Positions 18,377 to 26,838 of a stretch of DNA of 64,000 nt are shown piece after piece; the first letter of the stretch is position 1, and every line of letters starts with the position of its first letter. The position numbers and the translations under genes are program-made. Location of the stretch: the NCBI GenBank assembly GCA_024401115.1, contig JAKSLP010000001.1, forward strand, positions 89,071-153,070, given 5' to 3'. The DNA comes from Bacteroidaceae bacterium. Lineage in GTDB: Bacteria > Bacteroidota > Bacteroidia > Bacteroidales > Bacteroidaceae. A model generated the notes under the pieces. It searched no databases and had not been told where the DNA came from. It saw only the letters and a list, made by a program, of their open reading frames with translations.

Positions 18377-18475
18377 GATAAATAAATAACCCAAGAGATA
18401 TTATATGGATAAACTCAACTGAGAATGCTCAACTATACGTGGGGGGATGCTATGCACAGGCGTCCCCTTTTTTTT
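18377..18475 (+). ncRNA. Candidate small RNA of about 100 nt
   Basis: An isolated promoter box (18363-18370) and a strong intrinsic terminator (18443-18475) bracket about 100 nt, free of a credible gene, between corA and an unknown CDS that has its own promoter. The transcript would contain two copies of CTCAACT (starting near 18417 and 18428) exposed before the terminator stem. It does not match SRP RNA, 6S RNA or a tRNA as far as I can tell. A short ORF beginning ATGCTCAAC runs into the terminator and is judged fortuitous. Confidence 0.45.
18443..18475 (+). terminator. Strong intrinsic terminator of the candidate small RNA
   Basis: Stem GGGGATGC / GCGTCCCC (8 bp, one G-U), 9-nt loop, followed directly by eight T. 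Confidence 0.85.
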
Positions 18476-18535
18476 GTTTTTACTTTTTAGTTTGTTGGGA
18501 ATTCATTACTTTTGCATCCAAAAGAAAAACCATAT

Positions 18536-19147
18536 ATGAGTGAAGTGAATAATACTTGGAGTGAGATTGTAATTTTGGTGGACTGTTCCTTTGTCGATGC
18601 TCTGCTCAAGGATTTTACCGTTAATTTTTCAAGAATGATTGGCCGTCCTCTGGATAAGGCCGACTTGTGTCATTGGTTGGATTGCTTGTTGCTGGATGCA
18701 GGTGTAAATGAGGGCGACCATCAGACCTTTGCCGTATTTATTCATGCCAAAAAGTCTAAGGGCATGCCACAGATGAATCCCGGCCAGTTTGAACAACTGA
18801 ATGGTCAGGCCTTCAAGGACCAGCTGGGTGAGTTTGTGATGAGTTGCTATCCGGTAGAGGAGATTACCACTACCAGTGAGTTTATGACTGAAAGCGTTAG
18901 GGCAGCTATGGAAGCCCCCGATGTTAAGCAAATTCTGGTGGTAGGTGATATGCTGACTTATGGAGACGCTTTGAAAAAGGCAATCATAGATACCGAGAAA
19001 GGATTGTCTCAATCAGAAAAGCCGGTCGGCAAGAAAAAGATTACCTTGTTTACTATGAATCCTACAGGGTCTACCGAATCGTATAATGAGGTGATACTGG
19101 GATATTCGGTTATGAGTGCATTGGGAATTCGTGGAAATGAACTATAA
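18536..19147 (+). CDS. Conserved hypothetical protein of Bacteroidales type
   Basis: A 203-residue soluble protein with no signal peptide, membrane segment or recognised catalytic motif. Alternating hydrophobic strands (EIVILVDCSFVDALL, TFAVFIHAKK, QILVVGDMLTYGDAL, KKITLFTMN) suggest a Rossmann-like alpha/beta fold. The start ATG at 18536 lies about 20 bp after a -7 box (TACTTTTG, 18507-18514); an upstream TTG in frame overlaps that box and is rejected. It is convergent with recA. I do not know its function. Confidence 0.7.
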   Translation: MSEVNNTWSEIVILVDCSFVDALLKDFTVNFSRMIGRPLDKADLCHWLDCLLLDAGVNEGDHQTFAVFIHAKKSKGMPQMNPGQFEQLNGQAFKDQLGEFVMSCYPVEEITTTSEFMTESVRAAMEAPDVKQILVVGDMLTYGDALKKAIIDTEKGLSQSEKPVGKKKITLFTMNPTGSTESYNEVILGYSVMSALGIRGNEL

Positions 19148-19177
19148 AAAAAGGGCGTTTTAAAAACGCCCTTTTTT
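19146..19177. terminator. Bidirectional terminator between the hypothetical gene and recA
   Basis: A near-perfect inverted repeat of AAAAAGGGCGTTTT with almost no loop, T-rich on both strands. It begins at the stop codon of the + strand gene. Confidence 0.8.
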
Positions 19178-19183
19178 ATGTGA

Positions 19184-20248
19184 TTAATCATCCTCTTCTG
19201 TAATCTCCTCATCCGCTGGTAATGGGTTGCCCATTAGTTTAGCCATGATCTTAGCTTCCAACTCTTCAGCCAGTTCCGGATTATCCATTAGCAGTTTCTT
19301 TACCGCTTCACGGCCTTGAGCCAGTCGGCTCTCCTCGTAGCTGAACCAGCTTCCGCTCTTCTTGATAACACCGGTTTCTACACCCATGTCAACAATCTCA
19401 CCGATTTTGCTGATTCCCTCACCGAAGGTAATCTCAAACTCACACTTGCGGAAAGGAGGAGCAACCTTGTTCTTTACCACCTTAACGCGAACCTGGTTAC
19501 CGATAACCTCGTCACCATCCTTCAGGCTGGTTACGCGACGGATATCCAGACGAACGCTGGCATAGAACTTCAGAGCATTACCACCGGTAGTGGTCTCTGG
19601 ATTGCCAAACATTACACCAATCTTCTCGCGCAACTGGTTGATGAAGATACAAGTAGTATTGGTCTTATTGATGGTGGCAGTCAGCTTACGCAGTGCCTGG
19701 CTCATCAGTCGTGCCTGAAGACCTACCTTGTTGTCACCCATATCTCCCTCGATCTCAGCCTTAGGAGTCAGAGCGGCTACAGAGTCAATGACAATGATGT
19801 CAATGGCAGAAGAGCGAATCAACTGATCTGCGATTTCCAGTGCCTGCTCGCCATTGTCAGGCTGAGAAATGTACAGATTATCTACGTCAACGCCCACCTT
19901 GGCAGCATCGAAACCGTCAAATGCATGTTCTGCATCAGTGAATGCTGCAATACCACCGGCTTTCTGTGCTTCAGCAATGGCATGGATAGCCAGTGTAGTC
20001 TTACCTGATGATTCAGGTCCGTAAATTTCGATGATTCTTCCTTTCGGATAACCACCAACACCCAATGCGGCATTTAAGCCAATTGATCCGGAAGGGATAA
20101 CCTCGACTTGCTCAACCTGCTCGTCGCCCATGCGCATGATGGATCCCTTTCCAAAGTCCTTCTCAATTTTGCCTAGTGCAGCCTGGAGAGCCTTCAGCTT
20201 TTCGCTATTGGCTGTGGAATTTGGTTTTACTTCTTCTTTTTTTGCCAT
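19184..20248 (-). CDS. recA: Recombinase RecA
   Basis: Strand-exchange ATPase for homologous recombination and SOS co-protease activity. It has 354 residues. Walker [10 protein letters not shown] lies at about residues 80-88, Walker [11 protein letters not shown] at about 155-164, and the MAW-type [28 protein letters not shown] region follows; DNA-binding loop L2 includes [20 protein letters not shown]. The C-terminus is acidic (EEITEEDD). The ATG is 18 bp downstream of the CASDH stop, so recA is probably read with it. No SOS box was identified. Confidence 0.98.
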   Translation of the reverse strand: MAKKEEVKPNSTANSEKLKALQAALGKIEKDFGKGSIMRMGDEQVEQVEVIPSGSIGLNAALGVGGYPKGRIIEIYGPESSGKTTLAIHAIAEAQKAGGIAAFTDAEHAFDGFDAAKVGVDVDNLYISQPDNGEQALEIADQLIRSSAIDIIVIDSVAALTPKAEIEGDMGDNKVGLQARLMSQALRKLTATINKTNTTCIFINQLREKIGVMFGNPETTTGGNALKFYASVRLDIRRVTSLKDGDEVIGNQVRVKVVKNKVAPPFRKCEFEITFGEGISKIGEIVDMGVETGVIKKSGSWFSYEESRLAQGREAVKKLLMDNPELAEELEAKIMAKLMGNPLPADEEITEEDD

Positions 20249-20266
20249 ATAATTAATAAAAGTGTA

Positions 20267-21499
20267 TTAAAGCTCCAAGTCGCCGTCATGGATTTCGTGC
20301 CATGGCAAGCCCTGCTCGTTCAGTTCCTGCATGAATGGATCAGGATCGAACTCCTCGACATTGTGAACACCAGCCTTCTTCCAGATGCCTTTCAGGAACA
20401 GCTTGGCACCAATCATGGCAGGTACACCTGTGGTGTAACTTACACCCTGCATGCCGGTCTCCTCGTATGCTGCCTGATGTGAGCAGTTGTTGTATACATA
20501 ATAGGTGTGCTCCTCACCGCCACGGATACCACGGATGCGGCAACCGATAGAGGTCTCACCCTCATAATTCTCGCCTAATTCCTGTGGGTTTGGCAATACG
20601 GCCTTCAGGAACTGCAGAGGAACAATCTTAACTACCTCATCGCCAGTTCCGTCAGCCTTTGGTGCCTTGTAGCAGATCTCATCGATACGGCTCATGCCAA
20701 TGTTCTGGATAACATCCAGATAGGTAAGATATTGCTGACCAAAGGTCATCCAGAAACGTGCACGCTTGATGGTTGGGAAGTTGATAACCAAACTCTCAAT
20801 CTCCTCGTGGTGCAGCAGATAACTCTCCTTAGGGCCGATATTAGGGTAGTTTAGAGGCTGATGGATTTCCATAGGCTCAGTCTCGATGTACTTGCCATTC
20901 TCATAGTACAAACCCTTCTGGGTAATCTCGCGGATATTGATTTCAGGGTTGAAGTTGGTAGCAAAAGCCTTGTGATGATTGCCGGCATTGCAGTCAACGA
21001 TATCCAGATAATGCATCTCATCGAAATGATGCTTAGCTGCATAAGCGGTGTAAACGCTGGTTACACCCGGGTCGAAACCGCAACCCAAAATAGCGGTTAG
21101 ACCTGCCTGCTCGAAGCGCTCGCGGTAAGCCCACTGCCAGCTGTATTCAAAATGAGCCTCATCTTTAGGCTCGTAGTTTGCTGTATCCATATAGTTACAA
21201 CCGGTTGCCAGACATGCATCCATGATAGTCAAGTCCTGATAAGGCAAAGCCAGGTTCATAACAATGTCAGGCTTGTATTCGCTCATCAGTGCCACCAGTT
21301 CTTCTACGCTGTCAGCATCTACACGAGCGGTTGTTACGTTGGTGCCGTACTTCTTGTTCAATACTTCAGCCAGTGCATCGCACTTGCTCTTTGTGCGGCT
21401 TGCAATCTTGATCTCAGTGAAAACGTCCTTGTTTTGTGCCACTTTGTGTGCAGCTACGGTTGCTACACCGCCAGCACCGATAATCAAAACCTTTCCCAT
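20267..21499 (-). CDS. Carboxynorspermidine dehydrogenase (saccharopine dehydrogenase family)
   Basis: A 410-residue NAD(P)-dependent enzyme. The N-terminal Rossmann motif VLIIGAGGVATVAAHK is followed by the family's SRTKSKCDAL and the ALPYQDLTIMDACLATGCNYMD substrate region, then GCGFDPGVTSVY. In Bacteroidetes this branch condenses aspartate semialdehyde with putrescine or diaminopropane to carboxy(nor)spermidine, a step of polyamine synthesis. The length fits CASDH rather than lysine-pathway saccharopine reductase. The promoter on the - strand reads TTTG, 19 bp, TATCTTTA just upstream. Confidence 0.88.
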   Translation of the reverse strand: MGKVLIIGAGGVATVAAHKVAQNKDVFTEIKIASRTKSKCDALAEVLNKKYGTNVTTARVDADSVEELVALMSEYKPDIVMNLALPYQDLTIMDACLATGCNYMDTANYEPKDEAHFEYSWQWAYRERFEQAGLTAILGCGFDPGVTSVYTAYAAKHHFDEMHYLDIVDCNAGNHHKAFATNFNPEINIREITQKGLYYENGKYIETEPMEIHQPLNYPNIGPKESYLLHHEEIESLVINFPTIKRARFWMTFGQQYLTYLDVIQNIGMSRIDEICYKAPKADGTGDEVVKIVPLQFLKAVLPNPQELGENYEGETSIGCRIRGIRGGEEHTYYVYNNCSHQAAYEETGMQGVSYTTGVPAMIGAKLFLKGIWKKAGVHNVEEFDPDPFMQELNEQGLPWHEIHDGDLEL

Positions 21500-21661
21500 T
21501 TCTTGTTTTTTGCTTTTCTAAATTTTAAAATGTCTATTTGGGTGTAAAGATAGTGCAAACCGAAGACAATACAAAAAAAATAGCCTTTATTTTTATTGTT
21601 GAGGTGCTACCTGTCTTTGGGATTTTCGTTATCTTTGCATAAACTAAATAGAAACAGAGCA

Positions 21662-21835
21662 ATGAAAAGGAATCAGATCATCGTAAGACTTATCTTTTTA
21701 GTGGTGGCATTGGGAGTGTCGCAGTTGATCATGAATGGAGAAGACGGCAATCTGGCGGTCCGCGTTGTCATCGTGGTTATAGTATATGCTGCCCTGGTAT
21801 TTATTAACTGGGCTTTTTCCTATTTTCGTAAATAG
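21662..21835 (+). CDS. Small two-helix membrane protein
   Basis: A 57-residue hydrophobic protein with two predicted transmembrane helices (about 8-22, VRLIFLVVALGVSQL, and 32-50, VRVVIVVIVYAALVFINWA) joined by a short GEDG-containing loop. The start ATG lies 25 bp after a TATCTTTG promoter box (21630-21637); an upstream in-frame start overlaps that promoter and is rejected. No function is recognised. Confidence 0.6.
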   Translation: MKRNQIIVRLIFLVVALGVSQLIMNGEDGNLAVRVVIVVIVYAALVFINWAFSYFRK

Positions 21836-21843
21836 CATCCGTC

Positions 21844-22773
21844 TTACCGTTTCAGCGCTACAAGTCGTACGCCACTGAAAATTAGCAGAATAGCTATGGC
21901 TTGCATCCAACCGAACATGGCCAGTCCCATGCAGGTGCTGGCTATGGTAGCTACTACCGGCTGTACGTAATTATAGACACTGACTTGGGTAGGTGTAAGG
22001 CTCTTTTGGCCTCTCATCATCAGGAGATAGGAGAGGAACGTACTGGCTATCACAACGAAAGCCATTTCACCCCAGGTCTTTATACTGATTTCCGACCATC
22101 CCATTTCAGATAGAGAAGAAGCTGTAAATGGAAGAATGGCGATGGAAGAAAAGAGAAACATCCATTTCATGCAGGTAATGGTGCTGTATCTTTTTACAAG
22201 TCCTTGGTAGAGTGCCAGATAGCTGGCAAAACTGAATTGGGCAATCATACAGAGAATGTCTCCCCATATGTTGCCTTCGCCTGTAGCGCCCGAGGCACTT
22301 CCCAGAATAAGGCTTAGTGCTCCTGTTATACCGCACACCATTCCAAAGGATTTAGTGAGTGTCAACTTTTCGTGCATGAAAAGAATGCCTAATATCAAGG
22401 TAAAGATAGGCATACTGGTGGTGACAATGCTGGAGTTGATAGGGGAAGTCAGGCTCAAGCCAACGATGAAGCAGCATTGGTTGAAGACGATGCTTTGTAA
22501 ACCGGCAAAGATGAGTAGAAATAAATCCTTCCGGGTAACTTTCTCCTTAGGACAGAAGAGGGAGGCTATCCAAAAACAGATGGCGGCTCCTACAACACGG
22601 AAACTAACCATGTTGAATCCTGAGACGCCGTGCTTCATGGCATCTTTTCCGATAGGAGACATTAATCCCCAAACCACTTCTGCACCCAGCATGCAGAGGT
22701 GTCCAATCCATAAATCAGACAATGCTTTCTTCATACGGGGTGCAAAATTACGGTTTTCTTTTTTAGTACCCAA
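21844..22773 (-). CDS. EamA/DMT-family transporter
   Basis: A 309-residue inner-membrane protein with about ten transmembrane helices in two EamA repeats (about residues 15-150 and 165-305). Typical family segments include GAEVVWGLMSPIGKDAMKHG at the start of repeat one and TSPINSSIVTTSMPIFTLILG in its fourth helix. The family exports or exchanges metabolites, and the substrate cannot be predicted. It is convergent with the small membrane-protein gene, with only 8 bp between stops. Confidence 0.85.
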   Translation of the reverse strand: MGTKKENRNFAPRMKKALSDLWIGHLCMLGAEVVWGLMSPIGKDAMKHGVSGFNMVSFRVVGAAICFWIASLFCPKEKVTRKDLFLLIFAGLQSIVFNQCCFIVGLSLTSPINSSIVTTSMPIFTLILGILFMHEKLTLTKSFGMVCGITGALSLILGSASGATGEGNIWGDILCMIAQFSFASYLALYQGLVKRYSTITCMKWMFLFSSIAILPFTASSLSEMGWSEISIKTWGEMAFVVIASTFLSYLLMMRGQKSLTPTQVSVYNYVQPVVATIASTCMGLAMFGWMQAIAILLIFSGVRLVALKR

Positions 22774-22840
22774 AAAGACTATTGGAGATATGGCGGAAAA
22801 CTGTCAAAAAATTAATAGGCCAGTTTTACTTTCCCTAACT

Positions 22841-23695
22841 CTACTTGATCGGGGTATTTAGCAAATCATTCATCAGCTCTGTCAGTGTATAGAATTTACA
22901 GAACAGTTGGTCCTTAAACTCCATGCCAAATTTCTCCAGAATGAGTATCATGTAAAAGCCCGAGGCATAGTAGTAGGAGTCGCCATCCAGATTTGTCATC
23001 CAGTCGGCTTTGTCTGAAATCCCTAAATCCTTATATAGACAGAACTCTATGTAACGGGCAGAACCCTCCATGGCCTCTGTAATAAGGTAGAAGCGCTCTA
23101 TGTCAATACCTAGTTTTTCTTTTGTAAGTCGAAGACGCTCGTTGCGTAGTGGCATAAATTTATTCCAAAGAAGGTGCACTTCGGCTTTCTCGGACGACTG
23201 ATACATCTGTGTTAACAACTCGTTTTCCTGATTCAGTATTTCCCTATACCAGGAGTAGTTCTCCTTCAATGCCTTGAGTGAATCGGAGGCATAAAAGTCC
23301 TGAGGATATGCCTCCACCATCTTTTCCCAAAACTGAGGGAATTTCTTGTATTGGAATCCGTGAAAACATTCGTGTATCAGCATGGCATACCATTCTTCAT
23401 AGCTGGTCACGCTTGGTATGGTCTTGAACGTTATTTCCGGTGAACTGCATTCCATACGAGGCTTTCCATCGCTTCCTTCCTGTACCAGATGCATGCGGAA
23501 TGGCCCCTCTTCATAGTAGTTCATTTCCAATGCATATTCAGGAGCATTGAAAGTGGGCCAGTATTTTTCATCTACCAATGCTTTGAGTTCATCCACGCGT
23601 TTCAGGACAGAGTCCTTATGAAGCGGAATGAGCTCTTGCGCATTAGCGGTGATGCTGCATATGAGTGCAAGGAAGTAAATATAGAAGTGTTTCAT
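22841..23695 (-). CDS. Secreted zincin-like putative metallopeptidase
   Basis: A 284-residue exported protein with signal peptide MKHFYIYFLALICSITANAQ (cleavage after Gln20). It carries HECFH at residues 108-112, an HExxH zinc motif, followed about 95 residues later by EAMEGSARYIE, which could supply the third Glu ligand of a gluzincin. The rest is helical with many Tyr and Glu. I do not recognise a named peptidase family. It is the last of three closely spaced genes with a GyrI-like protein and a hydrolase-protease fusion. Peptidase activity is inferred only from the motif. Confidence 0.65.
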   Translation of the reverse strand: MKHFYIYFLALICSITANAQELIPLHKDSVLKRVDELKALVDEKYWPTFNAPEYALEMNYYEEGPFRMHLVQEGSDGKPRMECSSPEITFKTIPSVTSYEEWYAMLIHECFHGFQYKKFPQFWEKMVEAYPQDFYASDSLKALKENYSWYREILNQENELLTQMYQSSEKAEVHLLWNKFMPLRNERLRLTKEKLGIDIERFYLITEAMEGSARYIEFCLYKDLGISDKADWMTNLDGDSYYYASGFYMILILEKFGMEFKDQLFCKFYTLTELMNDLLNTPIK

Positions 23696-23704
23696 GTTAA
23701 GGTC

Positions 23705-24202
23705 TTATCCTCTTTTCACGGGCACCATTAATCCACAACTATAATCAGGTGATTCAATGTCCATGCCCCCATACCACTCTACGTTTATATCTGGATAAAA
23801 AGGCAATTCCGGATGTGCAGGAACCCACTTCTGGAACACTTCTGCATACTGTTGTTGGAAAGTAGCCATGCCACCTTTAAAGTGAAATTTCACCCATTCA
23901 CCATCGGGCAAATCATAGACCTGCATTCCTTCCGGTATCTGTCCTCCCTCGTATGTGCCGGCAATAACGTAGAGGAACTTGTCTGGTTTATGACTGGTGC
24001 AAATGCCGAATTCTCCGATATGGTTCTCCTTTACAGCTTGCTGCAGAGCGTTTTCAATCCGTCCCTCGGCAATGGGTTTCAAATACTTTTCACTAAACTC
24101 ATCCCAGAACATTGGACACTCTTCTGGTCCTTTGTTCATCTCTATTTCTCGTGCGATGCCAATCACTCTGACACCTTTCATGTTGATTGTTTCGTATATC
24201 AT
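23705..24202 (-). CDS. GyrI-like / AraC effector-binding domain protein
   Basis: A 165-residue soluble protein made of one GyrI-like small-molecule-binding domain (SHS2 fold), with no DNA-binding domain. Family hallmarks are the opening METINMKGVRVIGIAR-type strand, CPMFWDEF, and the C-terminal WVPAHPELPFYPDINVEWY segment. Such stand-alone domains bind or hydrolyse cyclic or planar ligands and drugs. It lies between the zincin-like gene (10 bp) and the hydrolase-protease gene (23 bp), so is likely co-transcribed. Confidence 0.8.
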   Translation of the reverse strand: MIYETINMKGVRVIGIAREIEMNKGPEECPMFWDEFSEKYLKPIAEGRIENALQQAVKENHIGEFGICTSHKPDKFLYVIAGTYEGGQIPEGMQVYDLPDGEWVKFHFKGGMATFQQQYAEVFQKWVPAHPELPFYPDINVEWYGGMDIESPDYSCGLMVPVKRG

Positions 24203-24225
24203 ATCTTATCCTTTCATCATTTGTG

Positions 24226-26163
24226 TTATTTTTCCAATTCCTTAGCCACCCAAAGCACCCATTCATCCACATTGTCGGTGAGTGTCTCAGGAAGAGGCAG
24301 ATTTATGCGTACATCAGGTTCTATGCCCTTGCCATCGATAAGTTGCTCTCCTTTCAGCACTCGCATACTGACGGTGGTGGGGATATGGATGGAGTTTGGC
24401 ACATGAGGCAGCTTTACTTCTACCACATTTGAGATGTCAATGCATCCCAGAGAATTGTCTCGTCCATAGAACTTTACGTCAGGAGCTACGGCACGGACAT
24501 CGAGCAGTAACTGTTCTCCGCTGCTGCCCACGCTGCGGTCGATGATGATGGCTGCTTTCTTGGGACGACGGGCATCTACCTTATCCATTACATGCTCTTC
24601 TTCTTCGTCGGTAATGGCAAACCAGGTGTCTGCTGCATGTACAGTAGCACTGTCCAGCAGTGCCATCAGTTCTTTATTACCTTCTGCCCATGGCTTCCAT
24701 CGGTCACGGTTGTCCTGTGTATTTTTCATCATCACGCCGTGTGTTTTGCCCGGTTGCTTGTACAGAATCTGCAGAATAGGGTAGTACTGCCAGTCGGCAC
24801 CGCCGCCATTTCCACGGATATCCACAATCAGGTTCTCGCAACCCGACTTGCGGTATTGTTCCACGGCATCCCAACTCCATTTCACGTAGGCATCATCGCC
24901 CATGCAGGTTGGAAAACGGAGCAGGAAAGTCTGGTCATCCAGTTTCTGTGCCACAGGCTTAGGGGCATATTCCTTCATTTCCTGCTTGTAGTTTGGCCAT
25001 TTCATTGGGAAGCGGTACGACCACATTTTGAACGAGCAGCCCAAGTGGAAGTCCTGCATGTAGCAGCACATCTCAGCTACACCATAAGGACCATACATCA
25101 CACCCATGCTGATGCTGTCGCTGTATTCCTTTTTGACTTGTTCGTATTCCGGACGCTTTTCCTCGGTAACAATCCAAGGAAAACCGGCATAGTTTTGCTC
25201 CAACTCCTTGATTCCAAACTCGTAACACTCCAAACTATTCTTGATGGAAATCTCCATGAGCCGGCGCAGACTTTGGTTCACCACTTCCGGTTGCTCCAGC
25301 TGAATGAAGTGTCCGCAAGTTTCCAGTTCGGTATATTCCATAGAAGGATAAAGAGCCTGCATCTGCTCTTTGTTGTCCGGCTCCAATCCGCTGTTTTGAG
25401 TGCAGATCACTTCGGTATAGAAAGGCAGAGGGAACCCGTTCCACCACTGACGGTCTATGAGGTTGTGCATGGTGCTCGATGCTACATATCCCGGAGTCTC
25501 AGGCATGCAGCTCATGGCGTAATCGGTGATAGTAGATGGGGTGTTGGGGCCAGCTAGTGACTGTACAAAACCAGTGATGTTCTCCTTGCAGGCATCACCG
25601 TCGAATGATGATGCGAAGCCCTGAACAGCCTGTTCATATGCTGCAGCTTTTTCCTGCTCCTCTGGGGTTGGGTCCTCTGCAAGTTTCGGATATAAGCAAT
25701 ATACGCCATCAACATCACAGATGCCCGCCACACGTGAAGGGTTCTCAAAGATCATCTGGCGGCACACTGGAGTACCTAGGCTGTGGCCTGCCAGGAAGGT
25801 ATAGTTGCATTGGATATCATCCATTACTTTATATACCGCTCTACTGAAGAAACTCAGTGTATAGTCAATATGTGGTTTGTCGCTCTGTCCGTAACCCGGC
25901 AGGTCAACGAACACCAGTCGCAGGTCCTTATCTTGTTTGAAGGCATCGAACTGCGCCTCCCACGCATTCATGTCACAGCCGAAGCCATGCACAAACAGCA
26001 GGGTCTTAGGGCCTTCGCCCCAACTTTTATAATGCACCTGGATGCTGTCATCCAAAGTGACGTATTGCGAGGGTAATGCCTTTATGCTTTCTGGAGTGTT
26101 TTGGCAAGCTACAGCCAGAAACAGGAAAAGGTACAGAGACAGAAAAAAACTGATCTTTTTCAT
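24226..26163 (-). CDS. Lipoprotein: alpha/beta hydrolase fused to S41 peptidase
   Basis: A 645-residue protein with two enzymes in one chain. The lipobox LAVAC puts Cys20 at the mature N-terminus, so it is an exported lipoprotein. Residues 50-305 are an alpha/beta hydrolase: oxyanion HGFGCD, nucleophile GHSLG (Ser128), and His285 in CGHFIQLEQPE. Residues 310-640 are an S41 (tail-specific protease/interphotoreceptor) domain: LIVDIRGNGGG (444-455) and VGSSGEQ (Ser547/548). No PDZ domain is evident. It is the first gene of a three-gene run with GyrI-like and zincin-like partners. The combination is unusual; the substrate is unknown. Confidence 0.85.
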   Translation of the reverse strand: MKKISFFLSLYLFLFLAVACQNTPESIKALPSQYVTLDDSIQVHYKSWGEGPKTLLFVHGFGCDMNAWEAQFDAFKQDKDLRLVFVDLPGYGQSDKPHIDYTLSFFSRAVYKVMDDIQCNYTFLAGHSLGTPVCRQMIFENPSRVAGICDVDGVYCLYPKLAEDPTPEEQEKAAAYEQAVQGFASSFDGDACKENITGFVQSLAGPNTPSTITDYAMSCMPETPGYVASSTMHNLIDRQWWNGFPLPFYTEVICTQNSGLEPDNKEQMQALYPSMEYTELETCGHFIQLEQPEVVNQSLRRLMEISIKNSLECYEFGIKELEQNYAGFPWIVTEEKRPEYEQVKKEYSDSISMGVMYGPYGVAEMCCYMQDFHLGCSFKMWSYRFPMKWPNYKQEMKEYAPKPVAQKLDDQTFLLRFPTCMGDDAYVKWSWDAVEQYRKSGCENLIVDIRGNGGGADWQYYPILQILYKQPGKTHGVMMKNTQDNRDRWKPWAEGNKELMALLDSATVHAADTWFAITDEEEEHVMDKVDARRPKKAAIIIDRSVGSSGEQLLLDVRAVAPDVKFYGRDNSLGCIDISNVVEVKLPHVPNSIHIPTTVSMRVLKGEQLIDGKGIEPDVRINLPLPETLTDNVDEWVLWVAKELEK

Positions 26164-26240
26164 TGTTGAATAGATGTTATTTCACAAAAATAGTATGTTT
26201 TTAATGCAAATGTACACACTATTCTACAGACATGAGCAGT

Positions 26241-26280
26241 AAAAAATGGACATCTTTGTATTCTGTTTCAAAGATGTCCA
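26241..26280 (-). terminator. Terminator of the DUF2141 gene
   Basis: A perfect 12-bp stem (TGGACATCTTTG / CAAAGATGTCCA) with a 10-nt loop, followed on the - strand by six T. Confidence 0.85.
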
Positions 26281-26294
26281 TGAACTCTCAGGTA

Positions 26295-26714
26295 TCAAAA
26301 CGGACTGTCATAGAGTGGAATGACAAGTTTCATGTCCTTATCTATATCAATTGCTGTATTCTTAAACTTAGGTGTTCCCATGGGGTAGCTCTTGATGTTG
26401 CTGAAACCAAATGGTTCATTAGGTATACCCATAAAATTGGTGTCAAGCTTCTCATTACCGTTCTTGTCCTGGAAAATGGCAACGGCATATTTCCCAGAAT
26501 GGGGTAGTGTTACGGTTGCTGTTACTTCATTGGCATTGGCTTTTACTTCTGCGCTGGCAGTTGTGGTTTTCATGTAGTTCTGTTCATCGTAAACACCAAT
26601 TCTGATTGTACCTGCATGTTCTGTGATGTTCTTGACAGTAATGGTCAATTTCTGTGCTGATATCGTAGAGGTACACAACAGCATGCAAAGGCATGCAAGA
26701 ATCATCTTTTTCAT
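26295..26714 (-). CDS. Secreted DUF2141 protein
   Basis: A 139-residue exported protein. The signal peptide ends near STISAQ (about residue 20), and the rest is one beta-sandwich DUF2141 domain with KLTITVKNITEHAGTIRIGVYD, GKYAVAIFQDKNGNEKLD and NEPFGFSN, the usual hallmarks. The DxNxNxxLD stretch resembles a calcium-binding loop. An in-frame extension to 26801 crosses the promoter and is rejected. It is probably controlled by the neighbouring LytTR regulator through the operator array at 26784-26835. The role is unknown. Confidence 0.82.
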   Translation of the reverse strand: MKKMILACLCMLLCTSTISAQKLTITVKNITEHAGTIRIGVYDEQNYMKTTTASAEVKANANEVTATVTLPHSGKYAVAIFQDKNGNEKLDTNFMGIPNEPFGFSNIKSYPMGTPKFKNTAIDIDKDMKLVIPLYDSPF

Positions 26715-26748
26715 TTTCTTTTGCTTTATTGGGTTAATCTTTCGTTGG

Positions 26749-26780
26749 CAAAGGTAAAATGTAAATGTATGATTTGCAAT
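26749..26780 (-). promoter_or_regulatory. Promoter of the DUF2141 gene
   Basis: - strand: ATTG, 20 bp, TACCTTTG. The three-repeat operator begins exactly 3 bp (GCT) upstream of the -33 box, the spacing shared with two neighbouring promoters. Confidence 0.7.
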
Positions 26781-26783
26781 AGC

Positions 26784-26835
26784 TAGGGATAAACCGACCA
26801 ATTATAGGGATAAATGGAGTGCCGATAGGGATGAG
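26784..26835 (-). promoter_or_regulatory. Three 21-bp-spaced LytTR operator repeats
   Basis: On the - strand the motif TTTATCCCTA occurs at 26793-26784 and 26814-26805, with CTCATCCCTA at 26835-26826. The spacing is exactly 21 bp each time. LytTR proteins bind 9-bp direct repeats separated by 12 bp, giving the same 21-bp period. The array lies directly upstream of the DUF2141 promoter and downstream of the LytTR gene's stop. Confidence 0.7.
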
Positions 26836-26838
26836 TGG

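Noticed and set aside
18428..18490. 21-codon ORF beginning ATGCTCAAC in the candidate small RNA
   Set aside because: It runs through the terminator stem and T run, so it would not be fully transcribed.
19316..20008. 230-residue + strand ORF
   Set aside because: It is the antisense shadow of recA.
24592..25557. 321-residue + strand ORF
   Set aside because: It is antisense to the hydrolase-S41 fusion, whose active-site motifs are intact; the product has no recognisable domain.
26715..26801. N-terminal extension of the DUF2141 protein
   Set aside because: It crosses the promoter and part of the operator, and hides the signal peptide.
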